DNA of 64,000 nucleotides, taken from contig NZ_JAJAFR010000017.1 in assembly GCF_020734105.1 (NCBI RefSeq), positions 1 through 64,000 of the forward strand. The letters are read 5' to 3'. This DNA comes from Alkalihalobacillus deserti. Its GTDB lineage: Bacteria; Bacillota; Bacilli; Bacillales; Bacillaceae_D. Position numbers and translations under genes: made by a program. Shown here piece by piece: positions 21,315-33,639 of this stretch. Below the pieces are notes generated by a model. The model searched no databases and had not been told where the DNA came from. It saw only the letters and a program-made list of their open reading frames with translations. Position 1 is the stretch's first letter. The number at the start of each line of letters is the position of its first letter.

Positions 21315-21340
21315 ACGATTGACCTCCTTTCACACACTGA

Positions 21341-21661
21341 CTACTTATCTAAAGATTCGCCAGACTTCTTAGCAATACGTACCTTTTTACCGTTCTCTAC
21401 TTTATAACCTACACGTGTAGGTTCGCCAGACTTAGGGTCGATAGGCATAACGTTGGAAGAATGAATAGGTGCTTCTAGATTCAAGATTCCACCTTGTGGA
21501 TTATCTTGAGAAGGTTTAGCATGTTTTTTCACAATGTTAATTCCTTCAACAAGTACACGGTTCTTCTTCGGGAACGCCTCAAGGATTACACCTTGTTTCC
21601 CTTTGTCTTTTCCAGAGATGACCTTTACTGTGTCACCTTTTTTGACATGCATATTTGCCAT
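21341..21661 (-). CDS. rplX: 50S ribosomal protein L24
   Basis: 106 aa. The ATG at 21661 follows AAGGAGG at good spacing, giving three residues more than the MHVKKG start of B. subtilis. L24 carries a KOW domain ([20 protein letters not shown]) and starts 50S assembly. 39 bases after rplN. Confidence 0.98.
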   Translation of the reverse strand: MANMHVKKGDTVKVISGKDKGKQGVILEAFPKKNRVLVEGINIVKKHAKPSQDNPQGGILNLEAPIHSSNVMPIDPKSGEPTRVGYKVENGKKVRIAKKSGESLDK

Positions 21662-21700
21662 GTTCGCACCTCCTTGACAGGGCCTTTCAATTATCTTTTA

Positions 21701-22075
<375 letters not shown>

Positions 22076-22102
22076 TTACCTCCCTTCAAACCAAGGATTC
22101 TA

Positions 22103-22363
22103 TTAGATAATAACCGATTCTTCAATGATCTCAACTAAGCGGAAACGTTTGTCCTTAGAAAGTGGACGAGTCTCCATAACTTTAACGATATCGCCGATTT
22201 TAGCGCTATTGTTTTCATCATGTGCTTTGTACTTTTTAGAGTACTTAACGCGCTTGCCGTATAGACGATCTTTTTTATATGTTTCTACAAGGACAGCAAT
22301 TGTCTTATCCATTTTATCAGAAACTACACGTCCTGTGTAAACCTTACGTTGGTTGCGTTCCAT
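22103..22363 (-). CDS. rpsQ: 30S ribosomal protein S17
   Basis: 86 aa (87 in B. subtilis). OB-fold primary 16S-binding protein. Contains [30 protein letters not shown] and [20 protein letters not shown]. 17 bases after rpmC. Confidence 0.99.
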   Translation of the reverse strand: MERNQRKVYTGRVVSDKMDKTIAVLVETYKKDRLYGKRVKYSKKYKAHDENNSAKIGDIVKVMETRPLSKDKRFRLVEIIEESVII

Positions 22364-22380
22364 GTTTGCAAACCTCCTTT

Positions 22381-23670
<1,290 letters not shown>

Positions 23671-23672
23671 GC

Positions 23673-24014
23673 TTATCCCTCCTTCTTCTCAGTTACAACT
23701 AATGTAATATGGCTAGTACGTTTGTTGATACGGCTAGCACGTCCCATTGCACGTGGACGGAAACGTTTTAACGTTACACCCTCATCGACAAACACCTCAC
23801 TAATTACAAGGTTGTTAGGCTCCATTTCATAGTTATGTTCAGCGTTCGCGATTGCAGAATTTAAAAGCTTTTCTACAACAGGTGAAGCAGCTTTAGGTGT
23901 ATGGCGTAAAATTGCGATAGCCTCACCAACTTGCTTCCCACGAATCAAATCAATAACCAAGCGAACTTTACGAGGAGCAATACGGATTTGTTTTGCTACT
24001 GCTTTAGCTTGCAT
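23673..24014 (-). CDS. rplV: 50S ribosomal protein L22
   Basis: 113 aa. L22 contacts all 23S domains and its beta-hairpin narrows the exit tunnel; macrolide-resistance changes map to that hairpin, which here is of normal length ([20 protein letters not shown]). Start [20 protein letters not shown]. 28 bases after rpsS. Confidence 0.99.
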   Translation of the reverse strand: MQAKAVAKQIRIAPRKVRLVIDLIRGKQVGEAIAILRHTPKAASPVVEKLLNSAIANAEHNYEMEPNNLVISEVFVDEGVTLKRFRPRAMGRASRINKRTSHITLVVTEKKEG

Positions 24015-24042
24015 AGGATTGACCTCCTCTCTTACTTACATA

Positions 24043-24321
24043 TTAACGTCTTGTTTTCTTATCATCAGCGGCATGACCTTTATACGTACGAGTTGGTGCG
24101 AATTCACCAAGCTTGTGACCAACCATGTCCTCAGATACGTATACAGGCACGTGCTTACGGCCATCATAAACTGCGATAGTGTGACCGATGAACTCAGGAA
24201 AAATCGTTGAACGACGAGACCAAGTTTTGATAACTCTCTTATCTTCAGTTTCATTCATTACTTCAACTTTCTTCATAAGATGATCATCGACAAAAGGTCC
24301 CTTTTTCAAACTACGACCCAT
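24043..24321 (-). CDS. rpsS: 30S ribosomal protein S19
   Basis: 92 aa. S19 is in the 30S head and pairs with S13. [19 protein letters not shown], the [20 protein letters not shown] core and the [20 protein letters not shown] tail are conserved. 57 bases after rplB. Confidence 0.99.
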   Translation of the reverse strand: MGRSLKKGPFVDDHLMKKVEVMNETEDKRVIKTWSRRSTIFPEFIGHTIAVYDGRKHVPVYVSEDMVGHKLGEFAPTRTYKGHAADDKKTRR

Positions 24322-24378
24322 GAGAAAACCTCCCTTCGTGATTGGCTACGGTTCTAGTAGAACCGCAGTGCAACCCCG

Positions 24379-25209
24379 TTATTTTTTACGACGACGTACA
24401 ATGTACTTATCTGATGCTTTGTTTTTCTTACGAGTTTTGTAACCAAGAGTTGGTTTACCCCATGGTGACATTGGTGATTTACGTCCGATAGGTGAACGAC
24501 CTTCACCACCACCGTGTGGGTGATCATTCGGGTTCATTACAGATCCACGAACAGTTGGACGTTTGCCTAACCAACGTGAACGACCTGCTTTACCGATGTT
24601 AACTAATTCATGCTCAAGATTACCAACTTGACCGATTGTAGCACGGCAAGTAGCTAGAATGTAGCGAGTCTCACCAGAGTTCAAACGAACAAGAGCATAA
24701 TCTCCTTCTTTACCAAGTAATTGAGCTTCTGTTCCAGCAGAACGAACTAACTGTCCACCTTTACCAGGTTTAAGTTCAACATTATGAATCACTGTACCAA
24801 CAGGGATATTTTTAAGTGGTAACGCATTACCTACTTTGATATCAGCTGTTGCACCAGATTCGATCATCGTGTCAACTTTAAGTCCTTTTGGAGCAAGGAT
24901 GTAACGTTTTTCACCATCAGCATAGTTGATTAGTGCGATGTTAGCAGAACGGTTTGGATCATATTCGATCGTAGCAACGCGGCCTGGAATACCATCTTTG
25001 TTACGTTTAAAATCAATTACACGGTATTGACGCTTATGCCCGCCACCTTGGTGACGTACAGTTAGCTTACCTTGGTTGTTACGTCCACCTTTTTTGTGTA
25101 TAGGTGCTAGTAACGATTTTTCAGGCTTATCAGTTGTGATTTCCGCAAAATCAAGTACGGACATACCACGACGACCGGCACTGGTTGGTTTATACTTTTT
25201 AATCGCCAT
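24379..25209 (-). CDS. rplB: 50S ribosomal protein L2
   Basis: 276 aa (277 in B. subtilis). L2 is essential for subunit association and near the peptidyl transferase centre. The key GRGGGRH-type region is present as [20 protein letters not shown] (about 223-242), including the conserved His. The basic tail is [16 protein letters not shown]. 28 bases after rplW. Confidence 0.99.
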   Translation of the reverse strand: MAIKKYKPTSAGRRGMSVLDFAEITTDKPEKSLLAPIHKKGGRNNQGKLTVRHQGGGHKRQYRVIDFKRNKDGIPGRVATIEYDPNRSANIALINYADGEKRYILAPKGLKVDTMIESGATADIKVGNALPLKNIPVGTVIHNVELKPGKGGQLVRSAGTEAQLLGKEGDYALVRLNSGETRYILATCRATIGQVGNLEHELVNIGKAGRSRWLGKRPTVRGSVMNPNDHPHGGGEGRSPIGRKSPMSPWGKPTLGYKTRKKNKASDKYIVRRRKK

Positions 25210-25237
25210 TTTCAGTTTCCTCCTTCTCTATTATTTT

Positions 25238-25528
25238 TTAAACACCTTCAAAGAACTCTAATTCTTTGCTCTCAGGTGATAATGTTACGATCGCTTTTTT
25301 ACGACGAGCTGTATAACCCGTATAACGACCGAAACGCTTTGATTTTCCTTTATAATTAAGTGTGTTTACTTTATCAACTTTCACTTCAAAGATTTCTTCG
25401 ATTGCATCTTTGATTTGAGTTTTATTAGCACGTACATCAACTTCGAATGTATATCTTTTATCACTCATTAGATCGGTTGAACGTTCAGTAATCACAGGGC
25501 GCTTAATGATATCACGAGCGTTTGACAT
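25238..25528 (-). CDS. rplW: 50S ribosomal protein L23
   Basis: 96 aa. L23 sits at the tunnel exit and binds trigger factor and [23 protein letters not shown] start and the [19 protein letters not shown] loop are conserved. It overlaps rplD by one base (ATG within the stop region). Confidence 0.99.
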   Translation of the reverse strand: MSNARDIIKRPVITERSTDLMSDKRYTFEVDVRANKTQIKDAIEEIFEVKVDKVNTLNYKGKSKRFGRYTGYTARRKKAIVTLSPESKELEFFEGV

Positions 25529-26151
25529 TACGCAAGCACCTCCTCTACCTTTTGAACGGCGTCTTTCGTAATAACAAGCTTATCATGCTTAAGCACATCA
25601 AGTACGCTTACTCCCTCAGCTGTAACAAATGTTATGCCAGGTAAGTTGCGCGCAGAAAGAGCAACCGCATCGTTGTAATCAGCAGTTACTACTAACGCTT
25701 TGCGATCAACAGATAGGCCAGAAAGAACGGCAGCCATTTCTTTTGTCTTAGGTGTTTCAAATGATAAGTTGTCTAATACAACAATTTCTTCTGCTAATAC
25801 TTTACTAGAAAGAGCAGATTTGATTGCTAAACGACGAACTTTCTTAGGTAACTTGTAGCTATAGCTACGAGGTGTTGGTCCGAATACGACACCACCACCA
25901 ACCCATTGTGGCGAGCGGATCGATCCTTGACGAGCACGACCAGTTCCCTTTTGACGCCATGGCTTACGACCACCACCACGTACTTCAGAACGTCCTTTTG
26001 TTTTGTGTGTACCTTGACGAAGAGATGCTTGTTGCATAACTACTGCGTCATGAAGCACACTATTATTTGGTTCAATACCAAAGATAGAATCAGCTAATTC
26101 AATATCTCCAACTTGTGAACCAGTTTGGTTAAATAAAGCTACTTTCGGCAT
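25528..26151 (-). CDS. rplD: 50S ribosomal protein L4
   Basis: 207 aa. L4 lines the tunnel with its extended loop ([20 protein letters not shown], about 66-85), which also carries macrolide-resistance sites; the sequence looks wild type. In E. coli L4 represses its own operon; no equivalent site is recognised here. 25 bases after rplC. Confidence 0.99.
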   Translation of the reverse strand: MPKVALFNQTGSQVGDIELADSIFGIEPNNSVLHDAVVMQQASLRQGTHKTKGRSEVRGGGRKPWRQKGTGRARQGSIRSPQWVGGGVVFGPTPRSYSYKLPKKVRRLAIKSALSSKVLAEEIVVLDNLSFETPKTKEMAAVLSGLSVDRKALVVTADYNDAVALSARNLPGITFVTAEGVSVLDVLKHDKLVITKDAVQKVEEVLA

Positions 26152-26176
26152 GATGTGTCCTCCTTTCTTTCAATCT

Positions 26177-26806
26177 TTATTTTACTTTAACCGCACTTTG
26201 AATTTGCACGTAGCCTTTTCTAGCTCCAGGAACATTACCTTTAACTAAAAGCAAGTTACGCTCAGTATCCACTTTTACGATCTCAAGATTTTGAACAGTG
26301 ATTGTTTCTCCACCCATACGTCCAGGAAGTGCTTTCCCTTTGAATACACGGTTTGGAGCAACAGGTCCCATTGAACCCGGGCGACGGTGATAGCGCGAAC
26401 CATGAGACATCGGTCCACGAGATTGGTTGTGACGCTTAATAGCACCTTGGAAACCTTTCCCTTTTGATGTTCCTGTTACATCAACTACATCACCTTCAGC
26501 GAATGTATCTACCTTAACTTCTTGACCAACTTCAAACTCGTCAAGATTTACGTTACGGATTTCCTTGATGAAGCGCTTAGGAGCCGTGTTTGCTTTCGCA
26601 GCGTGGCCTTCAGCTGGCTTGTTAGCATTTGCTTTCTTTTGGTCTGCAAATCCAACTTGGATTGCTTCATATCCGTCAGAATCAACAGTTTTCTTTTGTA
26701 GAACTACATTTGGTTCTGCTTCGATTACTGTTACTGGGATTACTTCACCATTTTCAGCAAAAATTTGAGTCATGCCAATTTTTCTACCTAAGATTCCTTT
26801 GGTCAT
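26177..26806 (-). CDS. rplC: 50S ribosomal protein L3
   Basis: 209 aa. L3 is one of the two 50S assembly initiators and reaches the peptidyl transferase centre. [16 protein letters not shown] start and the [20 protein letters not shown] stretch (about 130-150), including the residue site modified in Gram-negatives, are present. 88 bases after rpsJ; this gap is AT rich with no recognised element. Confidence 0.99.
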   Translation of the reverse strand: MTKGILGRKIGMTQIFAENGEVIPVTVIEAEPNVVLQKKTVDSDGYEAIQVGFADQKKANANKPAEGHAAKANTAPKRFIKEIRNVNLDEFEVGQEVKVDTFAEGDVVDVTGTSKGKGFQGAIKRHNQSRGPMSHGSRYHRRPGSMGPVAPNRVFKGKALPGRMGGETITVQNLEIVKVDTERNLLLVKGNVPGARKGYVQIQSAVKVK

Positions 26807-26894
26807 CCGTTACACCTCCTATAAAAATCATATTTTATTTGCCATTTTCATATCATAATAATGAAGAATCATTATTTAAAGTTAATTTACAAAA

Positions 26895-27290
<396 letters not shown>

Positions 27291-27337
27291 GTGTCAGCAA
27301 CCTTCCGCATCATCGCTGTCAATGATCAACATTCCAC

Positions 27338-27366
27338 ATTATACACAAAAATAAAAACCAGTGCAA
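27338..27366 (-). promoter_or_regulatory. SigA promoter of the S10-spc-alpha superoperon
   Basis: Minus-strand -35 TTGCAC at 27361-27366, 17-base spacer, -10 TATAAT at 27338-27343, placing the start about 130 bases ahead of rpsJ. Confidence 0.88.
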
Positions 27367-27528
27367 GTGGAATACTTACGCTGATCACACTTTTACTATT
27401 ATATAGCCCACATCATAAAAAAGCAATGTTTTTTACTATTTTTTATTCATTAGTTGCATTAGTAAATGCTGTAAGTTCGTTCATCTGCTAAAATTCATTT
27501 ATAAGACTCGAATAAGTGGAGGATAAAC

Positions 27529-28731
27529 ATGCAAAACCCTAAACGTTTGCTTTGGCTTTTGTCAATTGCTCAATTCTTAGTTATGCAAGTATGGTTTAAT
27601 TACTCTTCGATTATCCCTGTTATCGAGGATGAATGGAAATTAACGTCTAGTGAATCTGGAATTATTTTAGCTTTCTTTCACATTGGTTATGTGTTGGCTG
27701 TTATTTTTTATAGTTTTTTAATATCTGCTTATAACCCTAAATATTCATTTGTGTTCGGTGCTTTTCTTGCAGGTTTTTCTGGACTGGCTTTTGCTTTTTT
27801 TGCAGAAGGTTTTTGGTCTGCTTTGCTACTTCGAACTCTATCAGGGATCGGTGTTGCAGGTATCTACGTTCCTGGCATGAAAATAGTGGCTGAGCTTTAT
27901 CCACCCAAAGAGAGAGGTCGTGCCCTTGGTATCTATGTCGGCTCATTAGTTGTTGGTTCAGGTAGCTCGTTACTCATTTCTGCTTTATTTATAAATTGGG
28001 TAGGTTGGCAAGGTGTTATTTTTATTACTTCCCTTTTCAGTATTCTAGCAGCTTTTTTAGTTTTACTTATTAGGATCCCATCATCCATTAAATTAAAAGG
28101 GCAAACTTTAACGATTGAGAAGATAAAAGGGGTATTCAAAAAGAAAAATCTTTTAATAAACGCAGGGTATACTGGTCATTGTTGGGAGCTTTATGCGATG
28201 TGGTCGTGGATTGGTCCTTTCTTGGTCTACTATTTTATTAACAAAGGGTATGATCAACAACTAGCTTTTCAATTAGGAAATACAATGGGGGCATTCATAA
28301 TCATTATTGGTGGTGTCGCCACTTATATAGGAGGGAAATTATCTGATTCGTTAGGAAGAGGTAGAGCATCTGTTCTCTTCCTTGTTATTAGTATTATTTG
28401 CACATTATCTATTGGTTGGCTATCATTTGTTCCTATTATAATTATGATTCCTATTGCCATGGTGTATGGATTTTCAATTGTAGCCGATTCACCGATTTAC
28501 AATACCGCTATTACAGAAGTGACAGAACCTGAGTTACTTGGAATAGCATTAGGTATTCAATCCGTACTAGGTTTTAGTGCAACTATATTTGCACCTTTGT
28601 TTTTCGGTATATTAATAGATGCTTTTAACTGGGGAATTGCTTTTACAGCGATTGGCATCATGACACTATTCGCTCCCATTTGTATGTATGCTTTAACAAG
28701 AATAACTAATCAAACAGTCAAAAATGGTTGA
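27529..28731 (+). CDS. major facilitator superfamily transporter
   Basis: 400 aa with 12 predicted membrane helices and the MFS layout: cytosolic loop 2-3 near ISAYNPKYSFVFG, loop 4-5 motif around MKIVAELYPPKERGRALGIY, and loop 8-9 GGKLSDSLGRGRASV. The ATG follows GTGGAGG. It belongs to the DHA/NarK-CynX-like MFS range, but the substrate cannot be read from sequence. It is on the plus strand, head-on to replication-aligned ribosomal operons on both sides, and shares a terminator with tuf. In B. subtilis the same junction holds an unrelated gene (ybaC), suggesting a tolerated insertion point. It looks intact. Confidence 0.9.
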   Translation: MQNPKRLLWLLSIAQFLVMQVWFNYSSIIPVIEDEWKLTSSESGIILAFFHIGYVLAVIFYSFLISAYNPKYSFVFGAFLAGFSGLAFAFFAEGFWSALLLRTLSGIGVAGIYVPGMKIVAELYPPKERGRALGIYVGSLVVGSGSSLLISALFINWVGWQGVIFITSLFSILAAFLVLLIRIPSSIKLKGQTLTIEKIKGVFKKKNLLINAGYTGHCWELYAMWSWIGPFLVYYFINKGYDQQLAFQLGNTMGAFIIIIGGVATYIGGKLSDSLGRGRASVLFLVISIICTLSIGWLSFVPIIIMIPIAMVYGFSIVADSPIYNTAITEVTEPELLGIALGIQSVLGFSATIFAPLFFGILIDAFNWGIAFTAIGIMTLFAPICMYALTRITNQTVKNG

Positions 28732-28767
28732 TTATGTTCAGTTGATTATAATTAAATTTCAAGATAA

Positions 28768-28800
28768 AAAAACCACCTTGATCGAGCCAAGGTGGTTTTT
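28768..28800. terminator. bidirectional terminator between the MFS gene and tuf
   Basis: Perfect 13-bp arms (28768-28780 and 28788-28800, AAAAACCACCTTG and complement), 7-base loop; A/T tracts on each side give U-runs in both directions. Confidence 0.93.
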
Positions 28801-28810
28801 AAAAAGTTAA

Positions 28811-30001
28811 TTATTTTTGGATTGATGCAACAACGCCGGCACCAACAGTACGTCCACCCTCACGGATAGAGAACTTAGTACCTTCTTCGATAGCGATTGG
28901 AGCGATAAGCTCAACAGTCATCTCGATGTTGTCACCAGGCATTACCATCTCAACGCCTTCTGGAAGATTACAAATTCCAGTTACATCAGTTGTACGGAAG
29001 TAGAACTGAGGACGGTAGTTAGTGAAGAATGGAGTGTGACGTCCACCTTCTTCTTTTGATAAAACATAAACTTCAGCTTTGAAGTTTGTGTGTGGAGTGA
29101 TTGTACCTGGCTTAGCAAGTACTTGACCACGTTGTACTTCATCACGAGCAACCCCACGAAGAAGTGCTCCAATGTTGTCACCAGCTTCAGCATAATCAAG
29201 AAGCTTACGGAACATTTCAACACCAGTACAAGTAGTTGATTTAGGCTCTTCAGTAATACCAATGATGTCGATCGTGTCACCAACATTAAGTTGGCCACGC
29301 TCTACACGACCAGTTGCAACTGTACCACGACCAGTGATAGAGAATACATCCTCAACAGGCATCATGAAAGGTTTTTCTTTGTCACGCTCAGGAGTTGGGA
29401 TATAGCTATCAACAGCTTCCATAAGCTCGATGATTTTAGCTTCCCAAGCCTCGTCGCCTTCTAAAGCTTTAAGAGCAGAACCTTGGATAACTGGAATGTC
29501 ATCACCAGGGAAATCGTACTCAGAAAGAAGATCGCGAACTTCCATTTCTACTAATTCTAGTAGTTCTTCATCGTCAACCATGTCACACTTGTTCATGAAT
29601 ACAACAAGGTAAGGTACACCTACTTGACGAGATAAAAGGATGTGCTCACGAGTTTGTGGCATAGGGCCATCAGCAGCAGATACTACTAGGATTCCTCCAT
29701 CCATTTGTGCAGCACCAGTGATCATGTTTTTAACATAGTCAGCATGTCCTGGACAATCAACGTGTGCATAGTGACGAGAATCAGTTTCATACTCAACGTG
29801 TGCAGTTGAGATTGTGATACCACGCTCGCGCTCTTCTGGAGCACCATCGATAGCGTCATACGCCATTGCAACACCTTTACCAGATTTCTTAGCTAAAACT
29901 GTTGTAATTGCAGCAGTTAGAGTTGTTTTACCGTGGTCAACGTGTCCAATTGTACCAATATTGGCATGTGTCTTGGAACGATCGAATTTTTCTTTAGCCA
30001 T
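28811..30001 (-). CDS. tuf: elongation factor Tu
   Basis: 396 aa, as in B. subtilis. It delivers aminoacyl-tRNA to the ribosome. G1 GHVDHGKTT (about 19-27), G3 DCPGHADY (81-88), G4 NKCD (136-139), and the barrel domains 2 and 3 with [13 protein letters not shown] and FRTTDVTG are complete. Besides read-through from fusA it appears to have its own promoter (30108-30135) and a 5' hairpin. Confidence 0.99.
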   Translation of the reverse strand: MAKEKFDRSKTHANIGTIGHVDHGKTTLTAAITTVLAKKSGKGVAMAYDAIDGAPEERERGITISTAHVEYETDSRHYAHVDCPGHADYVKNMITGAAQMDGGILVVSAADGPMPQTREHILLSRQVGVPYLVVFMNKCDMVDDEELLELVEMEVRDLLSEYDFPGDDIPVIQGSALKALEGDEAWEAKIIELMEAVDSYIPTPERDKEKPFMMPVEDVFSITGRGTVATGRVERGQLNVGDTIDIIGITEEPKSTTCTGVEMFRKLLDYAEAGDNIGALLRGVARDEVQRGQVLAKPGTITPHTNFKAEVYVLSKEEGGRHTPFFTNYRPQFYFRTTDVTGICNLPEGVEMVMPGDNIEMTVELIAPIAIEEGTKFSIREGGRTVGAGVVASIQK

Positions 30002-30054
30002 GATTCATTTCCTCCCTTAATTGAACATAAGTATAAATAAGTATTTTTATGGAT

Positions 30055-30094
30055 AAGAAAGGTGCAACATCCATTGAAGAACAACACCTTTCTT
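30055..30094 (-). other. 5'-leader hairpin of tuf
   Basis: Perfect 10-bp arms AAGAAAGGTG/CACCTTTCTT (30085-30094 with 30055-30064) and a 20-base loop, downstream of the tuf promoter and about 50 bases ahead of the start codon. No U-tract directly follows, so it is more likely an mRNA-stabilising or control structure than a terminator. Confidence 0.6.
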
Positions 30095-30107
30095 AGCTTA
30101 CAACAAA

Positions 30108-30135
30108 ATATTATCTGAAACAATTATCAAGTCAA
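30108..30135 (-). promoter_or_regulatory. internal promoter for tuf
   Basis: Minus-strand TTGACT at 30130-30135, 16-base spacer, TAATAT at 30108-30113, just before the fusA stop region. It would allow extra EF-Tu synthesis relative to EF-G. Confidence 0.65.
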
Positions 30136-30142
30136 AAAAATC

Positions 30143-32221
30143 TTATTGACCTGTTTGTTTTTTGATAATTTCTTCACCAATGCTCTTAGGTACTTCTTCA
30201 TAGTGATCAAATACCATTGAGTAAGTTCCACGTCCTTGTGTACGTGAACGAAGTGAAGTTGCATAACCGAACATTTCTGAAAGTGGCACAAATGCTTTTA
30301 CGATCTGAGCATTCCCACGAGCTTCCATTCCTTCAACGCGTCCACGGCGAGCTGTAACGTCACCCATTACATCTCCCATGTACTCTTCAGGAATAACAAC
30401 TTCAACCTTCATTAATGGTTCAAGTAATACAGCACCACATTTTGACTTTGCATTTTTAAGAGCCATTGAAGCAGCAATCTTAAATGCCATTTCACTCGAG
30501 TCAACATCATGGTAAGAACCATCATAAAGTTTAGCTTTGATATCGATGATTGGATAACCAGCCACCATACCATTTACAAGTGACTCTCTGATTCCTTGTT
30601 CTACCGAATTGATGTATTCACGAGGAACAGATCCACCGACAACTGCGTTTTCAAATTCAAACCCAGCTCCCTCTTCATTTGGAGAGAACTCAACCCAAAC
30701 GTGTCCAAATTGTCCACGTCCACCAGATTGACGAACGAACTTCCCTTCAACTTGCGCTGATTGGCGAATCGTTTCACGGTAAGATACTTGAGGAGCACCA
30801 ACATTAGCCTCAACCTTAAACTCACGCTTCATACGGTCAACAATGATATCAAGGTGAAGTTCACCCATACCAGAAATAATCGTTTGACCTGTTTCTTCGT
30901 TTGTTTCAGTACGGAAAGTTGGATCTTCTTCAGCAAGCTTCGCAAGAGCCATACCCATTTTATCTTGGTCAGCCTTAGATTTAGGCTCAACAGATAAAGA
31001 GATTACTGGCTCTGGGAAATCCATAGATTCAAGAATTACAAGATTCTTTTCATCACAAAGAGTATCCCCAGTTGTTGTATCTTTCAAACCTACAGCAGCA
31101 GCAATATCCCCAGAGTAAACCGTAGAGATTTCCTCACGAGAGTTTGCATGCATCTGTAGAATACGTCCAACCCGCTCACGCTTGTCTTTCGTAGAGTTCT
31201 TAACATAAGAACCTGCATCAAGTGTACCTGAGTAGACACGGAAGAATGTTAACTTACCAACGTAAGGGTCAGTCATAACCTTAAACGCTAGCGCAGAGAA
31301 AGGTTGATCGTCACCAGATTCACGAATAATTTCTTCTTCGCTATCAGGTACGATACCTTTAATTGCAGGAACATCTAATGGTGATGGAAGGAAATCAAGA
31401 ACAGCGTCAAGCATAAGTTGAACACCTTTGTTCTTAAATGCCGAACCACAAATTACTGGGTAAAACTCAACGTTACAAGTTCCTTTACGGATTGCAGCTT
31501 TAAGTTCTTCCTTTGTAATCTCTTCACCTTCTAGATACTTCATTGTTAACTCTTCATCTAGTTCAGCTACTGCTTCAACTAGTTGTTCGTGTAGCTCTTG
31601 CGCTTTATCCTTGTATTCAGCAGGAATCTCTTTCGCATCAGTACGAGTTCCAAGATCATCTTCATAGTAATAAGCAACCATGTCGATTAAGTCAATAATA
31701 CCTTCGAAATCTTCTTCAGCACCAATTGGTAATTGGATTGCATGAGCATTTGCATGAAGACGTTCACGTAAAGTACCTAATGAATAAAGGAAATCAGCAC
31801 CCGTTTTGTCCATTTTATTAACGAACACGACACGTGGTACACCATATGTTGTTGCTTGACGCCAAACTGTTTCTGTTTGAGGCTCAACACCAGATTGAGC
31901 ATCAAGTACTGCTACAGCTCCGTCCAATACACGTAATGAACGTTCTACTTCAACTGTGAAGTCTACGTGTCCAGGTGTATCGATGATGTTGATACGGTGA
32001 CCTTTCCAAGCAGCTGTTGTAGCAGCAGAAGTGATCGTGATACCACGTTCTTGCTCCTGTGCCATCCAGTCCATTTGAGATGCACCTTCATGAGTTTCAC
32101 CAATTTTATGGATACGTCCAGTGTAGAAAAGTACACGTTCAGTTGTAGTTGTTTTACCAGCATCAATATGAGCCATGATCCCGATATTACGTGTATCTTT
32201 CAAGGAGAACTCTCTTGTCAT
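30143..32221 (-). CDS. fusA: elongation factor G
   Basis: 692 aa, as in B. subtilis. Translocation GTPase. G1 AHIDAGKTT (about 17-25), G3 DTPGHVDF (about 81-88), G4 NKMDK (about 135-139), domain IV loop with [13 protein letters not shown], and domain V. No fusidic-acid-type change can be judged from sequence alone. 51 bases after rpsG in the str operon. Confidence 0.99.
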   Translation of the reverse strand: MTREFSLKDTRNIGIMAHIDAGKTTTTERVLFYTGRIHKIGETHEGASQMDWMAQEQERGITITSAATTAAWKGHRINIIDTPGHVDFTVEVERSLRVLDGAVAVLDAQSGVEPQTETVWRQATTYGVPRVVFVNKMDKTGADFLYSLGTLRERLHANAHAIQLPIGAEEDFEGIIDLIDMVAYYYEDDLGTRTDAKEIPAEYKDKAQELHEQLVEAVAELDEELTMKYLEGEEITKEELKAAIRKGTCNVEFYPVICGSAFKNKGVQLMLDAVLDFLPSPLDVPAIKGIVPDSEEEIIRESGDDQPFSALAFKVMTDPYVGKLTFFRVYSGTLDAGSYVKNSTKDKRERVGRILQMHANSREEISTVYSGDIAAAVGLKDTTTGDTLCDEKNLVILESMDFPEPVISLSVEPKSKADQDKMGMALAKLAEEDPTFRTETNEETGQTIISGMGELHLDIIVDRMKREFKVEANVGAPQVSYRETIRQSAQVEGKFVRQSGGRGQFGHVWVEFSPNEEGAGFEFENAVVGGSVPREYINSVEQGIRESLVNGMVAGYPIIDIKAKLYDGSYHDVDSSEMAFKIAASMALKNAKSKCGAVLLEPLMKVEVVIPEEYMGDVMGDVTARRGRVEGMEARGNAQIVKAFVPLSEMFGYATSLRSRTQGRGTYSMVFDHYEEVPKSIGEEIIKKQTGQ

Positions 32222-32272
32222 AGGGTATTTCTCCTTCCTAATTCAATCAATTTATTTGATAGATTTAAAATT

Positions 32273-32743
32273 CTACCAGCGATAGTGAGCGAATGCTTTG
32301 TTTGCTTCTGCCATTTTGTGAGTATCTTCACGTTTCTTAACAGCAGCACCTGCGTTGTTAGCAGCATCAAGAATTTCGTTAGCTAGACGTTCTTCCATCG
32401 TCTTCTCTCCACGTTTACGTGAGTAGCTTACTAACCAACGAAGACCTAATGTAGTACGACGTTCAGGTTTAACTTCGATCGGCACTTGATAGTTAGCACC
32501 CCCAACACGGCGAGCCTTAACTTCAAGAACAGGCATGATGTTCTTTAGAGCTTGATCGAAAACTTCCATTGGATCATTTCCACTACGTTCTTTAACAAGA
32601 TCAAATGCGTTATAAAGAATCGTTTGGGCTTTTCCACGTTTTCCATCCTCCATAATACGGTTGATTAAACGTGTTACAAGCTTAGATTTGTAAATTGGAT
32701 CTGGTAATACATCACGACGAGTGACTGGTCCTTTACGAGGCAT
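32273..32743 (-). CDS. rpsG: 30S ribosomal protein S7
   Basis: 156 aa. ATG at 32741-32743 ([20 protein letters not shown]) follows AGGGAGG; the longer frame is spurious. S7 nucleates 30S head assembly and lies at the E site. [20 protein letters not shown] core and C-terminal [15 protein letters not shown] are conserved. 29 bases after rpsL. Confidence 0.99.
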   Translation of the reverse strand: MPRKGPVTRRDVLPDPIYKSKLVTRLINRIMEDGKRGKAQTILYNAFDLVKERSGNDPMEVFDQALKNIMPVLEVKARRVGGANYQVPIEVKPERRTTLGLRWLVSYSRKRGEKTMEERLANEILDAANNAGAAVKKREDTHKMAEANKAFAHYRW

Positions 32744-32772
32744 AAAATTCCCTCCCTTCAACTATTATTGGA

Positions 32773-33300
<528 letters not shown>

Positions 33301-33304
33301 CTAT

Positions 33305-33553
33305 TTACTTCCTAAAAGCAACAGTGGCAGCGCCGACTTCGATTCCACAAGCTTTACCAAGCTTTTTCATCGAGTCAACATATAATAGTGGTATCTCTTT
33401 GGCTCTTGCTAATGCTTCAACTTTGTAGATTACTCGGTATTCCGCATCCTTAGCAATAAAAACCTCAGTGACAATACCTTCATCAAGCGCCTTAAGCGTT
33501 TGTTTCGTACCTATTACTAGGTCTTTTGCCTGTAAAACTTTTTCATAAGACAT
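33305..33553 (-). CDS. rplGB: L7Ae-family ribosomal protein-like YbxF
   Basis: 82 aa, as B. subtilis YbxF (RplGB). Single L7Ae/L30e domain that binds kink-turn [15 protein letters not shown] (about 15-26) and [18 protein letters not shown] (about 62-79) match the RNA-binding face. Role in the ribosome is unproven; the position between rpoC and rpsL is the standard Bacillus arrangement. Confidence 0.97.
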   Translation of the reverse strand: MSYEKVLQAKDLVIGTKQTLKALDEGIVTEVFIAKDAEYRVIYKVEALARAKEIPLLYVDSMKKLGKACGIEVGAATVAFRK

Positions 33554-33639
33554 GAATCATCCTCCAAAGCAACAGGTTTTCTCAGGCACACTAGGATATA
33601 TTATCATTCTCGCACTTCACTGTCAACCATTCTTTGAAA

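Noticed and set aside
31967..32386. 139-codon plus-strand frame over fusA and rpsG
   Set aside because: Antisense shadow of EF-G and S7; no start signal or family similarity.
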